Source: JBBFMJ01 sp037441225 (GTDB lineage: Bacteria > Acidobacteriota > Thermoanaerobaculia > UBA2201). From it: 39,914 nt of DNA. Where the stretch lies: contig JBBISU010000024.1 in NCBI GenBank assembly GCA_037441225.1, positions 1-39,914 of the forward strand, given 5' to 3'. Below, one piece after another: positions 31,893-39,914 of this stretch; position 1 is the first letter of the stretch; each line of letters opens with the position of its first letter. Below the pieces are notes generated by a model. The model was not told where the DNA came from and searched no databases. It worked only from the letters and a program-made list of their open reading frames with translations. A program made the translations under genes and the position numbers.

Positions 31893-31943
31893 ATTATACA
31901 AGAAATTCTTTACTTTTGATAAAAAATGTTATAAATTTATAAT
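31893..31943. promoter_or_regulatory. Divergent start-proximal promoters
   Basis: Minus strand: TATAAT (31898-31893) ends 3 bases before ATG 31889 and 9 bases before ATG 31883. Plus strand: TATAAA (31930-31935) ends 8 bases before ATG 31944, and a TATAAT (31938-31943) abuts it, with TTGATA at 31916-31921. Neither gene has a Shine-Dalgarno site, so both mRNAs may be leaderless. Confidence 0.45.
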
Positions 31944-34694
31944 ATGCAAAAAATCCTTATCTTAATTTTACTTTGCGAAGTTGCTTTTTCTTATGAACTT
32001 CCAGTTAAATTATATAATAATTCAGATGGTTTGCCCCAAGAGCAGGTTAAAGCAATAGTACAGGGTCCTGATGGAGTTATGTATTTTGGAACATTGGGTG
32101 GGATTGGTAGCTATGATGGGAAAACCTTCAAAAGAATTGGCTTGAGAGATGGGCTTCCCACAGATGAAATTCAATCCCTTGATATAGACAAAGATGGAAT
32201 ATTATGGATTTCAACTCCCCTGGGTATTGCTTATTTTGATGGAGAAAAAGCTACCAAAATAATTCTACCAAAAGAAATTGATATTGATGTATTAAAAGTA
32301 AAATCAAGCAATTCTGGAATATATTTTTTAAACAAAAAGGGCTTGTATTTCTGGGATAAAAATAAATTTAATTTTATTTCTGAAGCTGATAGTTTTTCCC
32401 TTGATGGGGAAGAATTGATTGTAGCAAAGGAAAATAGTATTAAAATCATTAAAGAAAAAGAGGAATTAAATATTAACATACCTTTGGATAGCACAATTCA
32501 AGTAATGAAAAAAAATAATGATGAATTACTTTTAGGAACGGACAAAGGGCTTTATTTTTACAAAGATAATAAATTGTCAGCTTATCTTTCAAATTATTCA
32601 ATAACTGATATCTTAATAGATTCTTATAATTTCCTCTGGGTTACAACATCTCAGGAAGGAATATTCCTATATGATAATGGAAAATGGTACCATTATTTTA
32701 ACTTTGAGGGGTTACCTTTTGATGTTGTTTATTGCATTATGGAAGATAGAGAAAAAAATATTTGGTTTGGTTCTATTTCCGGTGCTGCTAAAATATCATA
32801 CAGGCAGGCATTAATATTCAGTGAAGTTGAGGGGCTTGAAAATTTATATGTAAATTCAATATATCAAAAAAGAGATGGGGAATTGTGGATTGGATATAGA
32901 GGTGGTATATCAAAATTTATACCTGAAAGATTAACTTTTTTGAAAATTGAAGAGGAAAAACTAAAAAGGTTTATTGTGAGAGCTTTGTCTGAAGATTTAA
33001 ATGGGAATCTTTTATTAGGAACCCATGATGATGGGGTTTTTATAATGAAAGGAAAAGATTTTTATCCAGTATTATTAAATGGGAAAAAACAAAGAATTTA
33101 TGGTATGCATTTCCTGCCAGGAAGAGGTACTTACATTGCAACTAAAGGTGGGTTTTATTTGTGGGATGGAAAAGAATTGAAAAGTTTTGGTAGAGAAGAT
33201 GGGCTTGATGTGGATGTAATCTATGCAGCAACAAGTGATAAAAATTCAAATTTGTATCTTTCAACTCAAAAAGGTGTCTATTTTTATGATGGAAAAAGAT
33301 TTTATGTTCCAGAAGCTTTTAAAGATATAAAAGTTGAAGTAAATGAAATATTTATTTCAAAAGATGAAAGCATTTGGATTGGAACCCATGGAATGGGGCT
33401 TTACCATTTTTTTGAAGGAAAAATGGAAATTTTTGATGAGCAAAATGGTTTTCCTAACGATTTTATCTGGGGAATAAATGAAGATAATGAGGGTTCAATA
33501 TGGGTTGCAACAAATAAAGGAATTCATAAATTACAAAATGGTGGATGGATTACCTTAAATTCAAAAAATGGCATTCCCGGAGATGAAATTTTTATACATA
33601 CTGCTTTTAAGGACAGGGATGGAAATCTCTGGTTTGGGCTCCCTAAGGGACTCCTTTATTTAAAATCTGGAGGAAAATTTAAAAATGAGGTAGAAACAAT
33701 ATTAAAAGTTAAGAAAATACAGACACCAAAAAGGGTTATTACAAAGATACCTGAAAAATTAATATTAAGTCCAAAGGAAAGGAGATTATATATTGATTAT
33801 GTTGGAATAAGTTTGCAGGACGAGGGAGAGGTCTGGTACCAAATTTTTTTAAAAGGTTATGATGAGGATTTTAGTACACCAATAAAAGAAAATGTTGTTA
33901 ACTATGCAAATTTAAAACCAGGAAAATATGAATTTTGGCTAAAGGGAAGAAATAATAGCGGTATATGGACAGAACCAAAGTTAATGTTTTCCTTTGAAGT
34001 AAAGCCTTTCTTTTATGAAAAATTTTTATTTAAATTTGGAATCTTTTTACTTTTTTTGCTTTTTGGTTTAATAATTTATTATTTAAGAGTAAATAGTATA
34101 AATAAGGCAAAAATAAAATTAGAAGAAATGGTAAAGGAAAGAACAGAAGAACTTCAAAAGAAAATGAAAATTATTGAAGAGTTGTCAAATATTGATCCTT
34201 TGACAGAAATTTATAATAGAAGATATTTTATAAATAGATTTGAAAAAAACCTACAGTTAAGTAAAAGGCATGGAGAACATTTTTGTTTTGTATTAATTGA
34301 TTTAGATAATTTTAAAGAAATAAATGAAAAACATGGGCACTTAATTGGAGATAAAGTTTTAATAGAATTTTCTTCCCTTTTGAAGAAAAATTTTAGAGAA
34401 ACAGATATCCCTGCAAGGTATGGTGGAGATGAATTTGTTCTCCTTCTTCCAAAAGCAGAGCCAGAGGGAGTTAAAAATAGGTTAGATGCTTTTCTTGAAG
34501 AGGTTCAATATCAAGCAATTGAAATAGAGGGGAAAACAATTTTTTTATCTTTTTCAGCAGGGGTAGTGGGTGTTTATCCAAAACCCGCCTCAAATATTAC
34601 CTTTGATGACATTTCTTCTTTTACTGATAACTTTTTGTTTAGAGCAAAAAGAAGTGGAAAAGGTCTTGTTATTATGGAAAACTTCCCTTCATAA
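31944..34694 (+). CDS. Two-component-regulator-type beta-propeller sensor with GGDEF domain
   Basis: 916 residues. Signal peptide (ILILILLCEVAFS), then about 14 short propeller repeats (two-component regulator propeller type, for example LDIDKDGILWISTPLGIAYF and AFKDRDGNLWFGLPKGLLYL) up to about residue 590. A Y_Y_Y domain (about 605-690; ERRLYIDYVGISL, then YANLKPGKYEFWLKGRN) precedes one membrane helix (about 695-715) and a coiled coil. The C-terminal diguanylate cyclase domain has LTEIYNRRYF, DLDNFKEINEKHGH and GGDEF at 827-831, with the product-inhibition I-site RETD (818-821) at the correct spacing. It should sense an extracytoplasmic ligand, perhaps a glycan, and make c-di-GMP. Confidence 0.94.
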   Translation: MQKILILILLCEVAFSYELPVKLYNNSDGLPQEQVKAIVQGPDGVMYFGTLGGIGSYDGKTFKRIGLRDGLPTDEIQSLDIDKDGILWISTPLGIAYFDGEKATKIILPKEIDIDVLKVKSSNSGIYFLNKKGLYFWDKNKFNFISEADSFSLDGEELIVAKENSIKIIKEKEELNINIPLDSTIQVMKKNNDELLLGTDKGLYFYKDNKLSAYLSNYSITDILIDSYNFLWVTTSQEGIFLYDNGKWYHYFNFEGLPFDVVYCIMEDREKNIWFGSISGAAKISYRQALIFSEVEGLENLYVNSIYQKRDGELWIGYRGGISKFIPERLTFLKIEEEKLKRFIVRALSEDLNGNLLLGTHDDGVFIMKGKDFYPVLLNGKKQRIYGMHFLPGRGTYIATKGGFYLWDGKELKSFGREDGLDVDVIYAATSDKNSNLYLSTQKGVYFYDGKRFYVPEAFKDIKVEVNEIFISKDESIWIGTHGMGLYHFFEGKMEIFDEQNGFPNDFIWGINEDNEGSIWVATNKGIHKLQNGGWITLNSKNGIPGDEIFIHTAFKDRDGNLWFGLPKGLLYLKSGGKFKNEVETILKVKKIQTPKRVITKIPEKLILSPKERRLYIDYVGISLQDEGEVWYQIFLKGYDEDFSTPIKENVVNYANLKPGKYEFWLKGRNNSGIWTEPKLMFSFEVKPFFYEKFLFKFGIFLLFLLFGLIIYYLRVNSINKAKIKLEEMVKERTEELQKKMKIIEELSNIDPLTEIYNRRYFINRFEKNLQLSKRHGEHFCFVLIDLDNFKEINEKHGHLIGDKVLIEFSSLLKKNFRETDIPARYGGDEFVLLLPKAEPEGVKNRLDAFLEEVQYQAIEIEGKTIFLSFSAGVVGVYPKPASNITFDDISSFTDNFLFRAKRSGKGLVIMENFPS

Positions 34695-34723
34695 AAATTT
34701 TATGTGTTGTATAATATTTGATT

Positions 34724-36727
34724 ATGAAAAAAGTTGCTTTTCTATGGCACTTTCATCAACCACCTTATTTTATTTCTGAAAAAGAATCAATCCTTCCCTT
34801 TGTTTTTTTGCACTCTATCAGAGATTACATTGATTTTCCATATTTGCTTGAAAATTTTGAAGATGTACATATGAATTTTAACTTTACCCCTGTACTTTTA
34901 GAGCAAATTATTAATTTAAGAAAGGATTCTTTTTTAAAAATTGCTTCAAAAAAAGTGGAAGAACTAAACTTAGAAGAAAAGTATTTTTTGCTTAAAAATT
35001 TTTTTTCAAACTCCTGGGAAAATGCAATAAAACCAATTCCCCGTTTTTTTGAGCTTTTAATTTTAAGAGGAATGGAAGCAACAAAGGAAAAATTAAAAGA
35101 AAAGGTTAAGGTCTTTAAAAACCAGGATTTTTTAGATTTAGAAACTCTTTTTTATCTTTCCTGGTGTGGTGAAAAATTAAGAAGCCATCCTTTTATAAAA
35201 GAGTTATTAGAAAAGGGATCCAATTATAAAGAAGAAGAAAAATTAAAACTCTTTGAGATTTTAATTGAAAATATAAAAAATTTATTAAAATCTTACAAAG
35301 AACTGTTTGATAAAGGACAAATTAACTTAACTTTTTCACCTTACTTTCATCCAATCCTTCCAATCCTTTCTTGCTCAGAGGAAGTTTCAAGAGATCACCC
35401 GGAATTAAATGTTTACCCCTATCCTCCAAGTCCAAGGGAAGTTTTATTTCATTTGGAAGAAGGTACTAAAATATTTGAAAAAATTTTTGGTAAAAAACCT
35501 TTGGGGCTCTGGCCTTCTGAAGGTTCTGTTTCAAATAGTTTATTAAATTATATAAATACAAAGGTTTTATTTTCTGATTTAACTGTTTTAAATAGATCTT
35601 GTTGTGAAAATTATGATTTTTTAAGGCCCTTTTATCACAAAAATTTCCCAAATATTTTAATATTTTTTAGGGATAACTATATTTCTAATAGATTTGGCTT
35701 TGCCTATGGTGGAATGGAAGAAAATAAAGCAATTGATGAATTTTATTCCTATATTAAAAATGTGGGCAGGGAAGACGGTGTTTTATGGATAATACTTGAC
35801 GGAGAAAACCCCTGGGGTGGCTATCAAAATTTTGGAAGAAGTTTTTTGAAAAAGTTGTTTGAAAGGACAAAAAAGGAAAAGGTTAAATTTTTAACTTTAA
35901 AGGAAGTTATAAATCTAAATTTAAAGCCCCAAAAAATTGAATATCTTTTTTCTGGAAGTTGGGTTGATTCTTCTTTTTATATATGGACTTCTGATCCAAT
36001 AAAAAACAAGGCATGGGAAATGCTTCATTCCATAAGAGATCAAATAAGTGGTTTGAAGAATGAAAAATCTTTATATTATTTCTATGCAGCCCAGGCCTCT
36101 GACTGGTTTTGGTGGTATGGAAAACCAAATTATTCTCCTTATGAACCGGAATTTGATTTTTTGTTTAGGTTTTATTTAAAAAAAGCAATAGAAGAATCAG
36201 GCTTTTCACCTCCTCTATCCCTTGAAAAGCCATTATCAGAAGAGATAAAAATTATTGCAAAAAAGCCAATCTTTACTATAAATCCTATTTTAAACGGAAA
36301 AGAGGACTCTTTTTTTGAATGGGCAAATGCAGTAAAGGTATCAGTCCAGACAGGAGATGCAATGCATTTAGCGGAGACAATTTTTGAAGACATTTACTTT
36401 GGTTTTAATCTGGAAAATTTATTCATTAGATTAGATCCAAATCCAAAATATAGAGATGAAATAAAAAATGGCAATATATTTTTAAATTTAAATTTGCCCT
36501 TTGAAGAGACCTTTAAAATTTATCCTTCAAAGGAAGGAATTGAATTTGCTTTTGAAGATATAGTTGAAATTAAAATACCTTTTGAATTTTTAAAAGTAAA
36601 ACCAAAGGAAGAAGTAGCATTCTTTTTAAATTTTAAAAATAATGATGTAGAAAGAATTCCTAAAAGTGGGCTTTTGTATTTTACAGTTCCCCACCAGACC
36701 TATGAGGAGGAGATGTGGAGCGTTTAA
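34724..36727 (+). CDS. Glycoside hydrolase family 57 enzyme
   Basis: 668 residues from the ATG at 34724; a TTG two codons upstream is also possible. GH57 (beta/alpha)7-barrel motifs: WHFHQPPY near residue 10, NFTPVLLEQI, the nucleophile region GLWPSEGS with Glu266, and the acid region LDGENPWGGY with Asp359. This pattern is closest to the amylopullulanase/unclassified alpha-amylase side of GH57 acting on alpha-1,4- or alpha-1,6-glucans. No signal peptide, so intracellular. A TATAAT (34710-34715) lies 8 bases before the ATG with no Shine-Dalgarno site. It overlaps the next GH57 gene by 13 bases; the specific bond cleaved is uncertain. Confidence 0.9.
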   Translation: MKKVAFLWHFHQPPYFISEKESILPFVFLHSIRDYIDFPYLLENFEDVHMNFNFTPVLLEQIINLRKDSFLKIASKKVEELNLEEKYFLLKNFFSNSWENAIKPIPRFFELLILRGMEATKEKLKEKVKVFKNQDFLDLETLFYLSWCGEKLRSHPFIKELLEKGSNYKEEEKLKLFEILIENIKNLLKSYKELFDKGQINLTFSPYFHPILPILSCSEEVSRDHPELNVYPYPPSPREVLFHLEEGTKIFEKIFGKKPLGLWPSEGSVSNSLLNYINTKVLFSDLTVLNRSCCENYDFLRPFYHKNFPNILIFFRDNYISNRFGFAYGGMEENKAIDEFYSYIKNVGREDGVLWIILDGENPWGGYQNFGRSFLKKLFERTKKEKVKFLTLKEVINLNLKPQKIEYLFSGSWVDSSFYIWTSDPIKNKAWEMLHSIRDQISGLKNEKSLYYFYAAQASDWFWWYGKPNYSPYEPEFDFLFRFYLKKAIEESGFSPPLSLEKPLSEEIKIIAKKPIFTINPILNGKEDSFFEWANAVKVSVQTGDAMHLAETIFEDIYFGFNLENLFIRLDPNPKYRDEIKNGNIFLNLNLPFEETFKIYPSKEGIEFAFEDIVEIKIPFEFLKVKPKEEVAFFLNFKNNDVERIPKSGLLYFTVPHQTYEEEMWSV

Positions 36728-38643
36728 ATTTTTTGTTTGGAATCCATTGCCATCAACCAATTGGAAACTTTGATTTTGTCTTTGAAAAATCTTATGAAAG
36801 AGCTTATAAACCCTTTTTTGAAATATTAAAAGAATTTCCTGAAATTAAAATAGTTGTCCATTTTTCAGGACCTTTAATTGACTGGTTTGAAAAAAATAAG
36901 CCAGATTTTTTAGAATTTTTAAAAAAATTAATTGAAAATGGACAAATTGAAATTTTAGGCGGTGGGTATTATGAACCAATTTTGCCAGTGATTCCTGAAA
37001 AAGATCAAGTTGCTCAATTGAAACTAATGAAAAAAAGATGCAAAGAAATATTTCAAGTTTTGCCAGAAGGGGCATGGATTGCAGAAAGAGTATGGGAGCC
37101 AAATCTTCCTTTTGTTTTAAATAAAACTGGCTATAAGGCAATATTTTTAGATGACTTCCATTTCTTATCTTCTGGTTTAAAGGAAGAAGAGGTCTTTGAT
37201 TATTTTGAATCCTACCATTTGGATAAAAATATATATTTATTTCCAATAAAAGAAAAATATAGATATTTGATACCCTTTGCACCCATAGAAGAGGTCTTTG
37301 AAAATTTTAAAAGAGATAGTGAAATATATAAAAATTCAATAATTACAATGGTAGATGATGGTGAGAAATTTGGGATCTGGCCTGGAACTTATAAATGGGT
37401 TTGGGAAGAAAGATGGCTTTACAAATTTTTTGAAGGTCTTAAAAAAATTGATTTTGTTAAAACAATAAATTTAAAAGAAGCACTTTCCTTAAAAAGACCA
37501 AGAGGAATTTTGCATATCCCAACCCAGTCCTACTTTGAAATGGGTGAATGGACACTTCCACCTGAGAAAATTTTGAAATATAAGGAATTTTATGGGCAGA
37601 TTAAAAAAAGAAGTGATTTAAAAGATTTTATTAAAGGTGGCTATTGGAGAAATTTTTTTGACAAATATGAAGAGTCCTTCTGGATTTACCAGAGGAATAT
37701 ATATGTTTCAAATTATTTAAAAGAAAAAATAAATTTAAATCTTTTAATGGCACAATGTAATTGTGGTTGGTGGCATGGAATTTTTGGAGGTCTTTATTTT
37801 CCCTTTTTAAGAAGGGCAATTTTTAAAAATTTAATTGAAGCAGAAAAAAATAAAAAAGCTTCCTTTTATAAAGAAAAAAAATTTTTTGTTTTGCGGGATA
37901 AGAAATTTCAAATATTTTTTATAAAGAAATATGGTGGTGTTATTAGAGAAATTGATTTATTAAAAGAATCTTTAAATATAACAGATTTAATGAGGAGAAG
38001 GATTGAAGGATACCATCTGGAAGAAAAAAAAGAGGAAGAAAAAGAACATATTTCGATCCACGATTTATCATTTTCAATTGAACCTTCTTTTATCCCTGAT
38101 ATAGTAAAAGACCCACATCCGCATCTTCCGTTGATTATTCATTTTTTTGATGAAGTTCCAAAGAGTTTAAATGAAATTTTAAAAGAAGAGGTCTTAAAAC
38201 CCTTAAATTCAGAAGGTGAAATATCAAATAAAAAAAGTGAAATTACAATAAAATCTAAAATAGAAGAAACAGAGATCTTAAAAAAAATTAGTGTCTTAGA
38301 AAATCAATTGAAAATAAAGATTTTAATTAAAAATATTTTAAAAAAATACTGGGCAGTGGAATTTCCCTTTTCTCTTCCTGATGGTTTTTATAAAACAAAT
38401 AACAGTGATTATATACATTTTTCCCTTCCAAATATTTTTAAAAAAGAAGAAATATTTTTATGGGACAAAGTTACAAATTTAAGGATAAAGGTTTCCTTTG
38501 GAAATACAGAAGAATTAAACATATTTCCATTAAATACAATTGTAAAATGTGAAAAAGGTTTTGAAAAGATCCTACAGGGTATAATAATTTATCCTGTATA
38601 TTCAAATAATAATGCAGAGATTAAAATAACTTTGGAGGAATAA
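36715..38643 (+). CDS. GH57 4-alpha-glucanotransferase/alpha-amylase
   Basis: 642 residues, GTG start after a ggaggaga site inside the preceding gene. The N-terminal barrel has GIHCHQPIGNFD, the nucleophile region AERVWEPNLP with Glu124 and the acid residue Asp214 in MVDDGEKFGIWP. These positions agree with those published for Thermococcus litoralis 4-alpha-glucanotransferase (Glu123, Asp214), from memory. CNCGWWHGIFGGLYFP and a C-terminal DUF1926-like beta domain (about 390-640) complete the family layout. It transfers maltooligosaccharides or hydrolyses amylose in the cytoplasm. Lies between a second GH57 enzyme and galT, pointing to alpha-glucan storage or breakdown. Confidence 0.92.
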   Translation: MERLNFLFGIHCHQPIGNFDFVFEKSYERAYKPFFEILKEFPEIKIVVHFSGPLIDWFEKNKPDFLEFLKKLIENGQIEILGGGYYEPILPVIPEKDQVAQLKLMKKRCKEIFQVLPEGAWIAERVWEPNLPFVLNKTGYKAIFLDDFHFLSSGLKEEEVFDYFESYHLDKNIYLFPIKEKYRYLIPFAPIEEVFENFKRDSEIYKNSIITMVDDGEKFGIWPGTYKWVWEERWLYKFFEGLKKIDFVKTINLKEALSLKRPRGILHIPTQSYFEMGEWTLPPEKILKYKEFYGQIKKRSDLKDFIKGGYWRNFFDKYEESFWIYQRNIYVSNYLKEKINLNLLMAQCNCGWWHGIFGGLYFPFLRRAIFKNLIEAEKNKKASFYKEKKFFVLRDKKFQIFFIKKYGGVIREIDLLKESLNITDLMRRRIEGYHLEEKKEEEKEHISIHDLSFSIEPSFIPDIVKDPHPHLPLIIHFFDEVPKSLNEILKEEVLKPLNSEGEISNKKSEITIKSKIEETEILKKISVLENQLKIKILIKNILKKYWAVEFPFSLPDGFYKTNNSDYIHFSLPNIFKKEEIFLWDKVTNLRIKVSFGNTEELNIFPLNTIVKCEKGFEKILQGIIIYPVYSNNNAEIKITLEE

Positions 38644-39669
38644 ATGTCAGAACTTCGCCACGATCCAATACAAAAAAGGTGGGTAATTATTGCAACTGAA
38701 AGGAGCCAGAGGCCACAAGAGTTTAAAATTCAGGAACCAGAAAGAGCTTCTAAATTTTGTCCTTTTTGTTCTGGCAATGAGCAATTTACTCCCCCTGAGA
38801 TTTTTTCAATAAGAAAAAGTGGAAATAAAAATGAAGCAGGATGGGATGTAAGGGTTGTGCCAAATAAGTTTCCTGCTTTAAGAATAGAAGGTGAATTGGG
38901 AAGGAAGGGGTATGGTGTTTATGATTTAATGAATGGGATTGGTGCCCATGAAGTAATAATTGAAAGCCCTGATCATAATAATACTTTCCCAGATTTTTCT
39001 GTGGAGCATATTATAAAAGTCCTAACTGCTTATCAGGTAAGATTAAGAGACCTGATGAATGATATAAGATTTAGATACATCCTTGTCTTTAAAAATCATG
39101 GTGCCCAGGCAGGTGCTTCTTTACCTCACCCTCATACACAAATAATTGCAACTCCAATAACTCCAAGGACTGTTGCAATTGAGCTGGCTTCTTTAAAAGA
39201 CCATTATCTTGTAAAAGAAAGATGTCTTATCTGTGATATTTTAAGGGATGAAATGGAAAAAGGTGAGAGGATTGTTTCCTTAACTCAAGATTTTGTTGTT
39301 ATTGCTCCTTTTGCTTCAAGGTTTCCTTTTGAATTGTTTATTGCACCAAGAAACCATTCTTATGACTTTTTATCTTGTGAAGGAACTTTAAAGGAAAGTT
39401 TAGCAATTACATTAAAGGATACTTTTACAAGATTGAAAAAAGCTTTATCTGATCCTCCTTACAATTTTGTTTTCCATATAGCACCAAATGTTACTGGGAA
39501 ACCCTTAAGACCCGGTTATTGGCAAACCTTACAGTATGATTTTCACTGGCATATAGAAGTTATACCTCGCCTGACAAGGATGGCTGGTTTTGAATGGGGA
39601 ACTGGCTTTTATATAAATCCAACCCCACCAGAAGATGCAGCAAAATTTTTAAGAAAAGTTGAAGTTTAG
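38644..39669 (+). CDS. galT: Galactose-1-phosphate uridylyltransferase
   Basis: 341 residues. It exchanges UMP between UDP-glucose and galactose 1-phosphate in the Leloir pathway; the thermophile-type enzyme can also act on other hexose or nucleotide phosphates. Seen: zinc cysteines C39 and C42 (CPFCSGNE), RVVPNKFPALR, GAHEVIIESPDH, the active-site HPH at 162-164 (nucleophile His164) and HWHIEVIPRLTR near the end. A ggagga site overlaps the end of the GH57 gene and the ATG follows directly, so it is the last member of this operon. No galK or galE is in the window. Confidence 0.94.
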   Translation: MSELRHDPIQKRWVIIATERSQRPQEFKIQEPERASKFCPFCSGNEQFTPPEIFSIRKSGNKNEAGWDVRVVPNKFPALRIEGELGRKGYGVYDLMNGIGAHEVIIESPDHNNTFPDFSVEHIIKVLTAYQVRLRDLMNDIRFRYILVFKNHGAQAGASLPHPHTQIIATPITPRTVAIELASLKDHYLVKERCLICDILRDEMEKGERIVSLTQDFVVIAPFASRFPFELFIAPRNHSYDFLSCEGTLKESLAITLKDTFTRLKKALSDPPYNFVFHIAPNVTGKPLRPGYWQTLQYDFHWHIEVIPRLTRMAGFEWGTGFYINPTPPEDAAKFLRKVEV

Positions 39670-39914
39670 ATAGCCTTAAAGAGTGAAAATTTTTTTAAAA
39701 AGTTTTCCTAATAAAATAAAAATATTAAAAAAGTTAATTTTTAAAAATTTTAAAATTTTGCGAAAAAATTATTATTTTAATGAAAAAATATTAAATTTAA
39801 GTTTATAAATTTTATAAGGCAAATTTCAATTGATTTTATGTCTTTTATCCCATTGACATAGGAAAAATTTTTGATAAATTAAAGATGATGGGAAGATGAA
39901 AAAGGTAATTTTTA
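39670..39914. other. AT-rich intergenic region with a candidate promoter
   Basis: About 225 bases after galT consist of alternating A- and T-tracts (39690-39840) that may be intrinsically curved. An AT-only inverted repeat near 39686-39708 is a weak terminator candidate. TTGACA is at 39853-39858 with a poor -10 (TAAATT, 39875-39880). Confidence 0.4.
39896..39914 (+). CDS. Possible start of a further gene (cut by window edge)
   Basis: An ATG at 39896 opens the frame MKKVIF, a common signal-peptide or enzyme beginning, preceded by ggaag and the TTGACA box about 40 bases upstream. Only six codons are visible, so nothing more can be said. Confidence 0.35.

Overview
This window comes from a strongly AT-rich bacterial chromosome. 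It is almost entirely coding, with many 1-26 base gene overlaps. Diderm-type genes (SmpB, 6S RNA, ZapA, an NtrY-like kinase with a DUF4390 partner, GGDEF and HD-GYP proteins) sit beside genes common in thermophiles and anaerobes (family 4 uracil-DNA glycosylase, two GH57 enzymes, class II fructose bisphosphatase). I cannot assign a phylum from sequence alone. Acidobacteriota-like or another deep thermophilic lineage is a guess. I see no rRNA, tRNA, CRISPR array, phage gene or insertion sequence.

Layout. 1-3750: an FG-GAP lipoprotein (cut by the window edge) and an ABC-2 export permease, divergent from an XRE regulator - TPR protein - secreted protein operon; a small coiled-coil gene is convergent with its end. 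3798-9787: a compact housekeeping operon glpX-gmk-rpoZ-coaBC-udg-priA. 9793-10198: hup (HU) with its own promoter and terminator. 10365-13775: an EF-G-like GTPase, an EamA transporter and a DUF2062 membrane protein. 13737-16652 (minus): zapA - 6S RNA - rny - ymdB, covering cell division, global transcription control and RNA decay. 16756-19698: a TPR lipoprotein-like gene, a YecA-like protein, a NifU-type scaffold and an RNA m5U methyltransferase. 19699-20025: a non-coding stretch with two hairpins. 20026-22039 (minus): HD-GYP protein and smpB. 22112-24710: DUF4390 and an NtrY-like kinase. 24799-28193 (minus): a tiny membrane protein, lemA-htpX and a B12-type radical SAM enzyme. 28303-31901: an unknown coiled-coil protein and a fused radical SAM/DUF2344 protein. 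31944-39669: a beta-propeller GGDEF sensor followed by two GH57 enzymes and galT, an alpha-glucan/hexose block.

Regulation. Several genes have textbook sigma-70 promoters (hup, lemA, the XRE gene, the TPR gene at 16756, the tiny membrane protein at 25005) and strong Shine-Dalgarno sites. A second class has no Shine-Dalgarno site; instead a -10 hexamer lies 3-9 bases before the start codon, suggesting leaderless mRNAs (HD-GYP, DUF4390, the coiled-coil gene at 28303, the radical SAM gene at 31883, the propeller-GGDEF gene, the first GH57, zapA).

No wholly new defence or mobile system is evident. The most unusual items are the split XRE/TPR/secreted-protein operon, the leaderless promoter class, an EamA gene that seems to lack a standard start codon, and substitutions at key positions in the EF-G-like and YmdB proteins.
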